A stretch of DNA of 64,000 bases, from positions 186,001-250,000 of the forward strand of contig OZ248415.1 in the NCBI GenBank assembly GCA_965234325.1, read 5' to 3'. Numbering within the stretch: position 1 is the first letter of the stretch; the number at the start of each line of letters is the position of its first letter. The translations under genes were made by a program, and so were the position numbers. The notes beneath the pieces were generated by a model, which worked only from the letters and a program-made list of their open reading frames with translations, was not told the origin of the DNA and made no database searches. This stretch comes from Limnohabitans kasalickyi (lineage in GTDB: Bacteria > Pseudomonadota > Gammaproteobacteria > Burkholderiales > Burkholderiaceae_C). This document shows positions 61,101 to 64,000 of this stretch, one piece after another.

Positions 61101-64000
61101 GACGCGCCGGTGCTCGACACCACCGCATCACCCGCCATGGCGGCTGTTTTGCAAGGCGCAGCTGCGCCTGTCAATGGCAGTGCTGTGGGCAGCTTGGTCA
61201 GCAGTTTGATCACCGGCGTCAGCGACGTTGACACCAGTGCCGTCAAAGGCATCGCCATCACCGCCACCAACACCACCAATGGCACGCTGTACTACAGCAC
61301 CGACGCGGGCGCAACTTGGACCGCGGTCGGCGCGGTCAGCAGCACCAGTGCTTTGCTGTTGGCGTCTAACGCCAGCACCCGCGTTTACTACCAACCGACC
61401 GCCAGTTTCACCGGCACCACGGCCGATGCCTTCAGCTTTGCGGCGTGGGACCAAACCACTGGCATCGCTGGCGCCAAAGTCAGCACAGCTTCTAATGGCG
61501 GCACCAGCGCTTTCTCCAGTGCGACCGACACCGTCAGCCAATACGTGGTGACCCCTGTCACCGTCAACGCCGTGTCCAGCGACAACTTGGTGGGCGCGAG
61601 TGAAACCTTGGTGGTCAGCGGCACATCCGATGCCAATGCCACCGTGGCCGTCACCATCGGTGGCAGCAGCTACAACGTCACCGCCAACAGCAGCGGCGTC
61701 TGGACCTACACCGGCAACGCCAGCTCGACCATGCTCAGTGCAGGTGCTAACACCATCACTGCCGCTCAGGTGGTGTCGGGCGTCAGCAGCAGCGCCAACG
61801 TGTCGGTCACGTTGGACAGCGCTGCGCCCACTTTCAGCGGCTTGTCCATCACCTGGGCCGATGGCGTGGTTAACAACACCCTCAATGCGGGCGACACCAT
61901 CACCTTTGGCCTCGCCATGAGCGAAGCTGTGGTGGTCACAGGCTCGCCACGCCTGACCCTGAACATCGGTGGCTCCACCGTGCCGTACGCCACCTATGAC
62001 AGCGTCAACTCCACGGCCACCTTGCTCAAGTTCAACTACAGGATCTTGCCGGGCTTGAACGACACAGATGGCATCAGCGTGAACGCCAACGCCTTGAGCC
62101 TCAACGGTGGCAGCATCAAAGACACCGCAGGCAACGACGTGGTGCTCACCACGCCCGCCTTGGGCGACAACGCCAGCTACTTGGTCGACACCCATGCGCC
62201 CGCAGCCCCTGTGCTGACCTTGGGCACCGGCGTGACCGGTGGCGCCACAGCCGCTGAAGCCACCGCCAACACCGGCGTGGTCTCGCTCACGGCCGAGCAG
62301 GGCGCCAGTGTGGTGGTGACCTTTACCAACGGGTCGAACACGGTGCAAAAAACCGTCACCGGCAATGGCGCCACCGCTGTGCCTGTGCTGCTGGACGCCA
62401 CCGACCTGAGCACCTTGACCAACGGCACCATCACCGTCACAGCCGCCGCCACCGACGTGGGTGGCACCGCCAGCTTGACCAATGGCAGCACCAGCTTCGT
62501 GCTCGACACCTTGGCCCCCGACGCGCCCACCGGTGCATTGACCGCCTATGTGGACAACGTGGGTGCCACGCAAAGCACCAACAGCACCGCAGCCAGCACC
62601 GACGACACCACCCCAGGCATTCAGTTGCCCACGGGCCTCACCACGTCTGGCGACAGCGTCAAGCTGTATGTGGACGGTGTGCTGACTGCCGCCACCTACG
62701 ACAACACCACCGGTGTGCTCACGCCCAACAGCGCCTTGGCCACCAGCGCCACCGCCAAGAGCTTGACCTACAGCCTCACCGATGCCGCAGGCAACGAGAG
62801 CGGCCAAAGCCCCGCCTTGAGCCTCACCGTGTTGGCCGCGCCGGTGTTCACCAGCGCCACCACCGCCAGCGTGGCTGAAAACACCGCCACCAGCACAGCG
62901 GTCTACACCGCTGCCGCAGGCACGGGCATCACCTACAGCATCGACACAGCCGTGGGTGCAGACGGCAGCCAATTCGCCATCAACAGCAGCACGGGCGCAT
63001 TGACCTTTGTGGCCTCGCCCAACTTTGAGGCCCCCACCGACGCGGGCACCAACAACGTGTACGACGTGACCGTGCGCGCCACCAACGTCACTGGTGCCTA
63101 CACCAACCAAACCGTCGCTGTGACCGTGACCAACGTCAACGAAGCGCCGGTCAACACCGTGCCCTTGGCCACGCTCACCGTCAACGAAGACACGGCCTTG
63201 TCCATCAACGCCGGCAACCTCATCAGCGTGGCCGACGTGGACAGCAACATCGTCACCACGCAACTCAGCGTGGCCAACGGTGCCCTGACCGTCAGCCTCG
63301 CCGGAGGTGCCACCGTGACAGCCGGCGTCAATGGCTCTGCAGGCTTGACCCTCAGCGGCTCAGCCACGCAAATCAACGCGGCCTTGTCGACGCTGAGCTA
63401 CACCGGCAGCCTCAACGTCAACGGCAGTGACGTGCTGACTGTGCTCACCACTGACGCCGGTGGTCTGACCGACAGCGACACCATCGCCATCACCGTCACC
63501 GCGGTCAACGACGCCGCTGTGCTCGCCACAGGCTCGACCTTGGGTTACACCGAAAACGCAGCAGCCACAGCCATCAACACCGGCATCACCGTCAGTGATG
63601 TGGACAACACCACGTTTGCCTCGGCCACCGTGACCGTCAAAGACGCCAGCAACAACGTGCTGGCCGAAGACGTGATCAGCTTCACCAATGTGAGCATGGG
63701 CAACATCACAGGCAGTTTCAACGCCGGCACCGGCGTGATGACGCTCACCTCTGCAGGCGCCACCGCCACCCAAGCCCAATGGCAAGCCGCCTTGCGCGCC
63801 GTGGCCTACAGCAACACGTCGGACGCCCCCAGCACCTCAGCCCGTACCGTGAGCTACAAAGTCAACGATGGCGCAGCCGACTCCAACGTGGTCACCTCCA
63901 CCATCAACGTCACCGTCGCCAACGACCAACCCGCCTTCACCTCGGCTTCCACCATCGGACTCAGTGGCACCGAAGACACGGTGTACAGCGTGCGAATTTC
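33621..64000 (+). CDS. Giant BapA/LapA-class repeat adhesin, type I secretion substrate (3' end beyond window)
   Basis: One frame is open from ATG 33621 to the window end: at least 10,126 codons. The start is the first ATG after an in-frame TAA at 33606. There is no Sec signal peptide, as expected for type I secretion. Order: BapA-like prefix (residues 1-140), Gly/Ala hydrophobic segment (143-178), Ala-rich coiled coil (about 180-830), helical modules (about 840-1750), Ig-like block (about 1750-2470), helical modules (about 2470-5570), then beta-sandwich repeats to the edge, with a discoidin-like domain near 8350-8477. No Cys was noticed in the parts I translated. The frame was checked at many points along its length and no shift was found. 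It probably mediates surface attachment or biofilm formation. The C-terminal RTX/secretion signal must lie further right. Confidence 0.9.
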   Translation, partial: MVNTIQVIAKTNLADTYQAIEIVSGHGSLGKPVRLKAFPRGRYLLQDPALNNQGPQTLRTQRVGKNLHVLLDGHAQPDLIVEGYFDEANLIDPNQGLMGRGPDGLMHSYLPSESGVSGLGVDGGGVVSHFLNSVPLSEVAWPMTAGATAGTTAATGIGLGYLAGTGAGIALAAGNVRRSGNAAGGADNSAAKQLAAAADQAAAAAATDANNAAAAANAAKVELANAVAALPTLPTPATPAQLAAVEAKQNAAIAAATEAANKATAATVAAAAASAAAVAANKAVPASVAAANNAATAANNAATAAANAATSSETTTDAQVAALGTAAETAATAANTAAAAATTAKAELAIAVAALGTPATPEQLAAVEVKQAAAIAAATEATAKATAATAAATAAHNAAVAANEVDPAGVATANTAAQAANAAATAATNAATSSETTTDAQVAALGTAAETAATAATTVATAASTAKAELDTAVAALGTTATPEQLAAVEAKQNAAIAAATEAANKATAATVAAAAASAAAVAANKAVPASVAAANNAATAANNAATAAANAATSSETTTDAQVAALGAAAETAATAANTAAAAATTAKAELAIAVAALGTPATPEQLAAVEVKQAAAIAAATEATAKATAATAAATAAHNAAVAANEVDPAGVATANTAAQAANVAATAATNAATASETTTDAQVAALAAAAEAAATAANTAAAAANTAKDAAETAKAELAAAVAALPAPPASPTPSHLTELSTKQSAAEAAATQAAAKATEASNAATAAINAATAAHNAAVAANESDPLVSGTSTTAVDAANTAATAAMSAATTANNAGQALALAIISSAAQGNNASATSPSENVYQLAGVSGVTPANLSALSNLLNGGAVDGEATNTTGEVQGIVDQLAAYLVAIDAIQTAAQNNSATDTSPSLPQYLAAGVSGVNSSNLAAINSALNSSAVNGAGADTASELQAIVNSYTTLLAAADGTAGNATTTPSSTDYAAIGVTGVTPATEGLLGTVIDAKAATAVDSVSKLQGLANAVAATVAYIGNNGGNSGGNNAQAQTAPTVDQLNALTHAATNGINGGNNGGNNGGGQPTSAVTPDNLAAVLAALAAANADGTPVATQAELETLVNQSVSGYTAALNQISTAAENNTASATSPNATQYTAAGVNGVNGVNASNLAAINEALNSAAVNGDKANSAAEVQAIVNAYNAVLGEANGAAIDANANSNPKAEQYALIGANIGAAATTPANLALLNNLVGAQIATGVDTIAEINELARIANAIQTLAAGGTATPALTDADFAKVGLTGVTPDNLPAVLDAIASKNDNGSQTESQGELQTLVDNVSAALSALSSFAQLNATGMAHAQGTTPDLTTYANAGVNSVTADNLAAINDALASAVVDGGKADTPAELQAIVDAFNKVLNAANGTDADASLANTANATDYARLGLTGVTTATAALLSDVVDSKANADVNTVSELQTLADAAKVVLGYSSAAAAAAANTVPTAADLNHLVSGVTEANLAAVLAALEAANGSATPAAPLTQATLQTVVDNINNALNGIVTAAGNNSAVSGGLLTPALYANAGVTGVSAANVGLLNDMLDTAAINGSAVDSPTKVQALVDALTHIRALADATSDTGPKLDNADLFALGLSAVVPLDAQRQLFNDTLDNAGAASVDSAAKILNLASIAERVVQVGLGQTPATALTAADMTTIGLSGVTPANLSRVLAAIDTAVVGSDARTVDTLGELQTLVNTVNWLASTAPVVMVEAANGVSTTELLDGLQTVVVVPADASVGDVLTLSLKDPNGDVRSVTHVLTAQNLASSSVTLTVPRTAVDEDGNYTLTSHITRQSDGLITADSVSNFVLDATAPTLLVTSISGDAVSLLTNGMGQLINAKGEFDAVERGVVLTAVATPVIIQGTTNAEVGQGVQVTLNGLTYAATVAAGASAQPNTWTITLPTTDAIALNHGNTYSVSVQANDMAGNPTVEDRFSLFVNTAYPDMPTVDNLFTHGVLQGSAYAATPTLSGKAAKLVSVGADPTVSSNYIALAGSDQITVTVAGQTITGTIAAMPAGLSYNAAAKTWNLNTSLISGFTPLADGSYNVAVTVTAGGVVKNDLGSNELVIHSTPPVVTLNPLAGDGYINAAENIQDLVVSGTTDAQVGSAVTFTVGGVTYTAQVQAVVGVGAANTFLLSVPAAALQNLANGAQTAQLSVTNRYGSETLLSPSLTVDTQAPGQNPDGSDAAVALPTAVLPESVNATPGISAAELADGGGIEVNVTLPTGSVAGDVVQIAVTAPNGTVRTVDHALSATDITYAATHGGAVVLTLPVTSVAANGNYTVTVTTRDVAGNTSKVSAATNFTLDTQAPGQNPDGTDAALPAPVLTLAEAVNGVNQTELADGLQYQITLPSGSKTGDVLSFTFTGPDGTVRTDSHTVSALEAAAGSASLTLANTLVNEDGTYTVTVTSTDLAGNVGNYAANTGTTTFVLNAALSTLTTFAKTNATGLVNASGTVPDATTYAKAGITGVDANNLSAINDALASAVVDGTSTRTVAQVQAIVDAYSAILAEANGSAPDASPIATPTTDPTQAQYAAVGVTGVDSAAKETLLGAVIGAKVAGDVNSVAELQTLANAVAATVTYTGAAGQTGPDATQLNSLTGGTGAAHTVTPDNLSAVQAALAAGNTDGSPIASETELQGLIDAAITGYNNALSTLSGFAQAQAGGLANAIAQAATTPALADYAAAGVSGVDANNLNAINDALASLVVDISLADSAAEVQAIVNAYKAVLAEANGNLADGNSASNPTATQYAQIGASIGAAASDAENLSLLNDIVGAKTTAGVDTVAEIDELARIANAIQTVAAGGTATPALTPADLTLVGLSGANSDNLKALINAIAAQPNNGMGTDSLSKLQGVIDSAAAAYSSALTAIQSAAQNNNATSTHPSLAQYESLGVSGVTDQNLGAMSSALNDADINGTQTNTAAKVQTLVDAYNTILGTADGVPGNAPDPAASDYTAIGINGVNTPQELSLLGDVLDGKTKTDINTLAKLQVLADAVQAVMDGNATQAQLEALGVTGVTPENLSTLQAALAAANDATELNTQAGLQSVVTEALNALSAIQAAAQSNTASGTTPSVAQYDAMGVTGVTAQNLAAINSALNDADVTGTQADTAAKVQAIVDGFNAVLNNADGTANNASNPSQANYEAIGVNGVDTPQEVGLLGDVIDAKASTDVNTVVKLQALADAVQAVMNGNPTEAQLVALGVTGVTSANLSTVQAALAAANDATQLNAQAGLQGVVSNAISSLALIENAAQTNTATDTTPTAAQYTAMGVTGVSAQNLAAINSALNDADVTGAQANTAAKVQAIVDGFNAVLNNADGIANNAANPTQANYAAIGVNGVDSAQEVTLLGDVVDGKTQADVNTTAKLQALADAVQAVMNGTATQAQLEALGVTGITPANLSTVQAALVAAGPNAATQLDTLAHLQTVVSDALGALAAIEAAAQANTATATTPSAALYVAMGVTGVTAQNLASINDALNDADVTGTQANTAAKVQAIVDGFNAIRNNATGGSNAVTNPSQANYAAIGVTGVDTPEEVSLMGDVIDGKGNNDVNTVAQVQALADAVQAVMNGNASEAQLAALGVTGVSSANLSTLQAALAAATDATQLNTKTGVQTVVTNAINALSAIEAAAQSNTATATTPSAAQYAAMGVSGVTAQNLAAINDALNDTDVTGSHANTAAKVQAIVDGFNAVLNNANDATTANPSQANYAAIGVSGVDSAAKANLLGDRIDALAAADVDQVSEVQSLADVVSAVMAAAALGAGASSTLSKAQLEALGITGVTDDNLSAVRAAIVATADNGSAVDSLSKLQGVVSTAATNAASALTTLSTFAQANTQGVATPTGTVPDLSAYTQAGVAGVNGNNLSVINDALASAPVDGSAVNTTAKVQAIVDAYNAILGEANDTTSAAGNTTPDATPSVNPTAAQYALIGASIGAAATDAENLNLLNDIIGGLQTTDVSTIAAINDLARIANAIQLTVANGTPTPALTAADLVKAGLSGVNSDNLPAVLAAIAAQNNDGSATDALSELQAIVTTAGNAAASALATLSAYAETNTTGLASATGTAPVLADFTAAGVTGVDATNLNAIKDALASARVNGAAAQTTAQVQAIVNAYNTVLAQANDVADSAGNNTPATTANTTAVQYELFGADIGAAASDTDNLGLLNDAVAGKQAADVDTVAEISTLARIVNAIQLTAADGTATPALSVADFVTLGLTGVTVDNLPAVLAAIAAKANSGADTDSLAKLQALIDTTATAQTTAINLIATYAETGATAPATTDYAAAGVKGVNATNLSAINDAINHQKGADLVLGNANDRDGADTTAEVQAIVDAFNTLLAQANDVDSTAGNNTAATTPNATAAHYARIGANIGAAATDTENLSLLNEIVGGQQSSDVNTVAKIDNLARIANAIQLIAAGGTPNPALTTSDFATVGLTGVTPENLPAVLAAIGAKADDGTQTDSLSEMQTIVTAAADAAVVALGDLSTFANANATGLVAAINAAPSTVPVLGTYVAAGVTGVNANNLDAINDALASAPINGVAADTAPKLQAIIDAYNSILAEANDVDGTAGNTTTDATPSTNPTAAQYALIGADIGAAATDADNLSLLNDIVGGQQTASVDTVAEINNLARIANAIQTVAAGGTPAPALTDADFAQAGLGGVTADNLPAVLVAIAAKNPNGSETASLRDLQTLITATANAQTTAINKIAAYAEDGVNNPAPTAQDYADAGVAGVTDGASGNLSAINDAINSQKGSDAILGNTNDKDGADTTAEVQAIVNAYKVILAQANDATNSAGNSTAASTPNATAAQYAAIGADIGAAATDADNFNLLSDIVAGKQAADVNTVDEVNELARIANAIQILAAGGTSTPALTELDLAKAGLSGVTVDNLPAVLAAIAAQNPNGSDTDSLSKVQAVITTSAAAQTAAINKIAAYAENGVSNPTPTAADYAAAGVSGVTAGASGNFDAINNAINSQKGSDATLGNANDKDGADTTAKVQAIVNAFNAILGEANDTTHAPGDTTTDATPTVDPTADQYALIGASIGNAASDADNLALLNDIIGGLQNTDVNTVAKINDLARIANAIQTMAAGGTPAPALTDADLTQAGFSGVTPDNLPAVLAAIAAKNDNGSETDSLAKVQAVVTAAANAASAALGTISAFAQNNVSGLLTATGAAPALSDFTTAAVTGVDANNLAAIQDALASAVIDAAKSNTRVQVQAIVDAYNAVLSEANGATTDASATDPTAEQYAAIGVTGITTGVKTDLLGDVIGSKVSTDVDTVGEVQILADAVAAVMANAVSTGIVSLAQLQALGITGVTADNLAAIQAAIAATHNDGTGVDSQSDLQSLVNTLNTAVTAISTYAQANTGTAPTEQNYVDAGVTGFVSANLAAINNALASANVTGLSVDTPAEIQTLVNAYNAILASADGTDNNATAPTAAQYAAIGVTGVDSAAELSLLADVIDLKSVADVNTVANVQALADAVKTVMNMAAGIAPTAPAADTVAQLTLLGVTGVTTVNLSRVLAALASTSDDGSVISTLAGLHAVADVPQAHVTVGSVSDDFPVATSTIANNGYSDDATPTLAGTFTGTLAAGQVIAVYDTVSGTRLGVATVNAGAGTWTFTPASAISTIKADFSFQAVAENAYGLRDDTPSGTSLMHFDNTPLTIVTQVSDAIASVADLKIVFNQDVVGVQGKQIKLYNQANDALVATIDADHTVVIDGVVTIDHASVTIDPTNPFVLGQQYYAKIDAGAFRSLSGVEFAGYASASDWTFYPADPVTTVEFSGASVNATNGINAAELANLTIGGTISSNSWGAVSNLEIAKISFVPTTGTTVEVTSGFTTTLNQGSPNWTLANHADWTSQLVSGTAYQVRVELASSVSGTPTLSTASTSYTLIDTTAPTITLDATLAGDNIVNAAEDNDFTVSGSTSGAEDGQVVTVTVTDGTNTLTKTATVLNNAWALSVAQKADISAFINGNVSISASVSDRVGNTGTTSLPIRTVKLDKALPTISGAPAITANTGLTDVSNITTLNEGDTVTFTVTFSEAVVVDTTGGTPKLALNIGGTTVQANYAGGTGTTALTFTATIAAGLNDANGISVAANALTLNGSTLKDAAGNPVVLTHIAMGDNASYVVDTAAPVAPVLTLGTGVANGATADEATAAGGVVLVTAEQGASVAVTFTDGASTPHTVTKTVTGNGTTPVAVVMTSVERGLLIDGTIRVSAIATDAGGNASNAGSTSFTLDTSAPTAPVFTLGAGVSGGATAAEAIASTGVVSLTAQQGTTVDVTFTDSATPAHTFTKTVTGNGSTAVPVVLTSAERDSLAEGTISVSAVATNAAGSTGGAGTTTFTIDTQAPSAPSAPVSYQDNAGNTMGDASAAATTDDTTPGVQVGAGLTTTPKLYVNGVLTAATYDSGTGFLTPVAPLATGAQALTYTLTDAAGNESGQSPALNVNLLAAPVFTSAATATFAENTATATVVYTAQATQSGSAVSYTLGGTDAGKFSINASTGALIFAASPDFEAPTDVGGNNVYDVTVRATNSAGGYTDQAVAISVTNANDPAVIGGNLSGALTESNAAQTATGTLAITDPDGVGQAAFQAQTNTAGSSGWGKFSLTSAGAWTYVMNSAQDQFVNGQTYTDSFTALSADGTTQLITVTLTGTNDAAVIGGVTTATLTETNAVQSASGALTLSDVDSAATFTAQAGTAGNNSYGTFTLSSAGAWTYTMGSAHDAFVAGQSYTDSFTAVSADGTTQTITVTLNGINDAAVITGVSTAALTETNAAQSATGTLLISDVDSPATFQVESNIVGNNSYGVFSISSAGVWTYTMNSAHNALVDGQTYTDSYTAKATDGTTQIITVTLTGTNDAAVITGDTVKALTETNAALSTSGTLNIADVDSATTFTAQAATAGSYGTFTLSSAGVWTYTMDGAHNEFVAGQVYTDTFTAVSSDGTSQSVTVNITGSNDAAVISGATTGALTETDAALNTSDALTISDVDSATTFVAQAGTSGSNNYGTFTLATNGAWTYTMGTAHNEFVAGQTYTDSFTAVSADGTSQAVTVTITGTNDAPVLADTVLSLSGLNEDAAAPVGVVGNLVSTLVGGLSDADTGAVQGIAITGTNTTNGTLYVSTDSGTTWALVGAVSSTSALLLAADTTTRLYYKPVANFNGSTTDALTFVAWDKTSGTVGSKVSTATNGGSSAFSSASDTVAISISAVNDAPVNTVPTAQTTAEDTSLVITGLSIADVDAGTGSMSVTLSVVQGTVTVLASAATTAGVTLATNGTASVQLSGTVSAINTLLATTNAVTYTPSANYTGADTLTLLTNDGGNTSSGGALTDSDTVAITVTAANDAPVNTVPASLSTDEDTALLVTGLSIADVDASSASMTVTLSVAQGTLAVVGGTATIAGSGTASVTLTGTSAQINATLSASNAVTYTPTANYNGADTLTMVSSDGGNTGTGGTLTDTDTVAITVNAVNDAPVNTVPGAQLTAEDTALAVTGLSIADVDAGSSTMTVTLSVGHGTVTVLASAATTAGVTLSTNGTSSVQLSGTASAINTVLATTNGVTYTPAANYNGADTLTILTSDGSLTDSDTVAITVTAVNDAPTVTVPAAQSTNEDTAKVIAGLSIADVDASTGTMTVTLSVGQGSVTVLASAATTAGVSLSTNGTASVQLSGTVSAINTLLAMANAVTYAPTANYNGSDTLNVTVSDGGNTGSGGTKSGSGSVALTVNAVNDAPVNTVPVAQTTTEDTAKVISGLSIADVDGGSGTFTVTLGVDHGTVTVLASAATTAGVTLTTNGTGSVQLSGTASAINTVLATANAVTYTPSAHYNGADTLTMTTSDGGNTGSGGPQSDIDTVAISISAVNDAPVNTLPATLVTSEDTVTALNGLSVSDVDAGTASITVTLTVLQGTLTAQAAAATTAGVTLATNGTASVQLSGTVSAINALLATPGGVSYTPATNYNGTDTLTMLTNDGGNTGTGGTLSDTDTMAITVNAVNDVPVNTVPVATQSTNEDTAKVITGLSIADSDAGTGTLTVTLAVSNGTVAVSGGTASIANSGTATVTITGTLAQINATLSAANAVTYTPALNYNGADTLTMTTSDGGNTGGAAQSAISTVALSVAAVNDAPVLADTILTLPAVAQNSAAPSGAVGNTVSSLLGSVSDVDASALQGMAITGVNANGKLYYSTDSGATWTENTTALSAGNALLLKADASNRVYFMPNASYEGIASDAFSFRAWDQTSGTQGSYVSTTANGTTTAFSTFTETVSQSVGKTLTIDTVSVDNLVAINEAVTLSGTAASNASVSININGTTRGVTADSNGNWSYALKMVPLVRYIMVRDVLDSGVDSTTFDIAELKAMQGTNNLASGKSMSSSTGSTITNLTDGSASTTESFTSNGEVWVQVDLGGFYRVDSIQAVSKTGTPNNLNGAKIYNSISDMSGMTSAQLDAASNVSGTVISGVANSGTFTVTQPNAADKEVINAGVNTLTATATDANSVVTTASKTVTLDAVLPAITSLSVSSASGAVGTWLNTGDVVTATVNLGEDVIVTGAPQLGLTLGSTLVQATYDAGNSTARMLKFNYTVVAGNNDANGISLPANALTLNGGTLKDAAGNNANLVSVAVADNATFNVDTTTPQAVADTANGTEDSTSLSGDVSANDTTKDGSETYSLTTAAVGTYGTLALTPSTGAWVYTRNATNLNAISANAVDTFSYTTTDRAGNTSSSTLTVTLVPVNDAPVNTVPGAQSTTEDTAKVITGLSVADVDALSGSLTVTLSVAQGTLAVVGGTATITGSGTASVTLTGTLAQINATLSAANAVTYTPSAHHNGADTLTMLTNDGGNTGGAALTDSDTVAITITAVNDAPVVTVPAAQTTAEDTALAIAGLSFTDVDAGTGTVTATLAVTQGTIDVLASAATSAGVTVTTNSTASVQLTGTLAAINTVLATTNAVTYTPTLNYNGSDSLTLTVNDGGNTGGVAQSASGSVTITVTAVNDAPVLADTTLSFTTLAEDASAPSGAVGALVSSLVGGISDADTSAAKGIAITGTNTINGTLYYSTDAGATWTAVGAVSSTSALLLASDANTRLYYQPAANYNGTTADAVSLVAWDQTSGTAGSKVSTATHGGSSAFSSASDTVSLTVTAVNDAPVLDTTASPAMAAVLQGAAAPVNGSAVGSLVSSLITGVSDVDTSAVKGIAITATNTTNGTLYYSTDAGATWTAVGAVSSTSALLLASNASTRVYYQPTASFTGTTADAFSFAAWDQTTGIAGAKVSTASNGGTSAFSSATDTVSQYVVTPVTVNAVSSDNLVGASETLVVSGTSDANATVAVTIGGSSYNVTANSSGVWTYTGNASSTMLSAGANTITAAQVVSGVSSSANVSVTLDSAAPTFSGLSITWADGVVNNTLNAGDTITFGLAMSEAVVVTGSPRLTLNIGGSTVPYATYDSVNSTATLLKFNYRILPGLNDTDGISVNANALSLNGGSIKDTAGNDVVLTTPALGDNASYLVDTHAPAAPVLTLGTGVTGGATAAEATANTGVVSLTAEQGASVVVTFTNGSNTVQKTVTGNGATAVPVLLDATDLSTLTNGTITVTAAATDVGGTASLTNGSTSFVLDTLAPDAPTGALTAYVDNVGATQSTNSTAASTDDTTPGIQLPTGLTTSGDSVKLYVDGVLTAATYDNTTGVLTPNSALATSATAKSLTYSLTDAAGNESGQSPALSLTVLAAPVFTSATTASVAENTATSTAVYTAAAGTGITYSIDTAVGADGSQFAINSSTGALTFVASPNFEAPTDAGTNNVYDVTVRATNVTGAYTNQTVAVTVTNVNEAPVNTVPLATLTVNEDTALSINAGNLISVADVDSNIVTTQLSVANGALTVSLAGGATVTAGVNGSAGLTLSGSATQINAALSTLSYTGSLNVNGSDVLTVLTTDAGGLTDSDTIAITVTAVNDAAVLATGSTLGYTENAAATAINTGITVSDVDNTTFASATVTVKDASNNVLAEDVISFTNVSMGNITGSFNAGTGVMTLTSAGATATQAQWQAALRAVAYSNTSDAPSTSARTVSYKVNDGAADSNVVTSTINVTVANDQPAFTSASTIGLSGTEDTVYSVRI
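34160..36110 (+). repeat. Ala-rich coiled-coil stalk of the adhesin
   Basis: About 650 residues, more than half Ala, with Thr, Asn, Gln, Glu and Lys in helix-compatible spacing (AAIAAATEAANKATAATVAA; TTDAQVAALGTAAETAATAA). Repeats of about 120 residues can be recognised by VAALGTPATPEQLAAVE. Part of the stretch is a near-identical tandem duplication (see the next entry). It probably forms a long helical stalk close to the cell surface. Confidence 0.75.
34346..35617 (+). repeat. 732-bp tandem duplication in the Ala-rich stalk
   Basis: The stretch 34346-34885 recurs at 35078-35617 with an exact offset of 732 bp (244 codons). I see only a few substitutions over about 540 bp (for example GGTACC versus GGTGCC near 34592/35324, and GCGACA versus GCAACA in a run of GCAGCA). 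The third positions also match, so the duplication is recent or kept homogeneous by recombination. Confidence 0.85.
36150..38870 (+). repeat. Helical module array 1 of the adhesin
   Basis: Tandem modules of about 60-70 residues, each opening with a Y-x-x-x-G-V-x-G-V-type turn and then N-L-x-A-I-N-x-A-L, followed by a helix such as VQAIVNAYNAVLGEAN. About five A-type modules are recognisable. Asn/Gly-rich linkers lie at 36717-36870 (GNNGGNSGGNN and similar), which separates the first few modules from the regular ones. I do not recognise the module as a named family. Confidence 0.7.
38870..41030 (+). other. Ig-like beta block inserted between the two helical arrays
   Basis: About 720 residues of beta-sandwich sequence, with bacterial Ig-like features: VDEDGNYTLTSHITRQ, FVLDATAPTLLVTSISGDAV, GTTNAEVGQGVQVTLNG and two close copies of FTLDTQAPGQNPDG. 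The two copies (about 40255 and 40650) mark a tandem pair of similar domains. Sequence on both sides returns to the helical modules. Confidence 0.7.
41030..50340 (+). repeat. Helical module array 2 of the adhesin (A-B-C triplets)
   Basis: About 3,100 residues built from triplets. A: Y-x-A-x-G-V-x-G-V then NLAAINDALN and VQAIVDAYNAIL. B: a Y-x-x-I-G turn, NLxLLNDIVG and VAEINELARIANAIQ. C: PALTDADF, LTGVTPDNLPAVLAAI and a Leu-Gln helix. I count fifteen A modules. The triplet length is about 188-190 residues in the middle of the array (offsets of 564 and 570 bp near 43200, 43764 and 44334) and about 210-220 elsewhere. Confidence 0.75.
50340..53060 (+). other. Ig-like and SwmB-like domains of the adhesin
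   Basis: Beta-sandwich domains: SDDATPTLAGTFTGTLAAGQ (Ig-like), TAPTITLDATLAGDNIVNAA (Ig-like), the SwmB-like domain FSEAVVVDTTGGTPKLALNI to LNGSTLKDAAGNPV (about 51835-52065), and three further Ig-like units with APVLTLGTGVANGATADEAT (about 52120) and its relatives. The last part resembles the block at about 62500. Confidence 0.7.
53060..54885 (+). repeat. Cadherin-like domain followed by five tandem VCBS repeats
   Basis: A cadherin-like unit (FAENTATATVVY, then FSINASTGALIF and FEAPTDVGGNNVYDVTVRAT) is followed by five VCBS repeats of about 100 residues. These begin near 53368, 53680, 53980, 54283 and 54578, each with NDAAVI, LTETNA, GTFTLSSAGAWTYTM and VAGQTYTDSFTAVSADGT. VCBS repeats are typical of large type I-secreted adhesins. 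Confidence 0.85.
54885..58065 (+). repeat. DxGxTW beta-sandwich domain and seven tandem cadherin-like repeats
   Basis: One domain with YVSTDSGTTWALVGAVSSTS (54885-55330) is followed by seven units of about 125-135 residues. Each has NDAPVNTVP, EDTA, LSIADVDAG, VQLSGTVSAINT, YTPSANYNGADTLT and DTVAITV. The acidic EDT and DVD motifs suggest calcium ligands. Units start near 55333, 55730, 56110, 56488, 56880, 57280 and 57675. Confidence 0.85.
58065..58667 (+). other. Second DxGATW beta-sandwich domain and an Ig-like domain
   Basis: YYSTDSGATWTENTTALSAG and YFMPNASYEGIASDAFSFRA mark the second copy of the domain seen at 54885. An Ig-like unit follows (DNLVAINEAVTLSGTAASNA to VTADSNGNWSYALKMV), leading directly into the discoidin-like segment. 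Confidence 0.7.
58668..59050 (+). other. Discoidin (F5/8 type C)-like domain embedded in the adhesin
   Basis: About 128 residues (8350-8477 of the protein) unlike the surrounding repeats: VRYIMVRDVLDSG and FDIAELKAMQG, then NNLASGKSMSSSTGSTITNL, TDGSASTTESF, and VWVQVDLGGFYRVDSIQAVS. The order NLASGK, then a DG turn, then WVQVDLG-x-x-Y-x-V-D-x-I is the hallmark of F5/8 type C (galactose-binding-like) domains, which usually bind glycans or lipids. It is the best candidate for a ligand-binding head in this protein. Confidence 0.65.
59060..60655 (+). other. Ig-like, SwmB-like and cadherin-like domains of the adhesin
   Basis: An Ig-like unit (NAGVNTLTATATDANSVV) is followed by a SwmB-like domain (VVTATVNLGEDVIVTGAPQL to LNGGTLKDAAGNNA, about 59275-59575), a VCBS-like unit (TANGTEDSTSLSGDVSANDT to WVYTRNATNLNAISANAVDT), and two more cadherin-like repeats starting near 59878 and 60255. 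Confidence 0.7.
60655..61545 (+). repeat. Two tandem DxGATW beta-sandwich domains
   Basis: Third and fourth copies of the domain, each with GTLYYSTDAGATWTAVGAVS and a WDQT motif followed by KVSTA. They lie side by side (about 60655-61100 and 61110-61545) and are very similar to each other in DNA and protein, suggesting a recent duplication. Confidence 0.75.
61545..64000 (+). other. Distal Ig-like, SwmB-like and cadherin-like block, cut by the window edge
   Basis: An Ig-like unit (ASETLVVSGTSDANATVAVT), a SwmB-like domain (about 61830-62170, MSEAVVVTGSPRLTLNIGGS), Ig-like units, a cadherin-like unit (about 62850-63140, FAINSSTGALTFVASPNF), a cadherin-like EDTA unit (about 63145-63520) and further units to the edge. 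Most of 61830-63130 parallels 51830-53370 domain by domain. The frame is open at 64000. Confidence 0.75.
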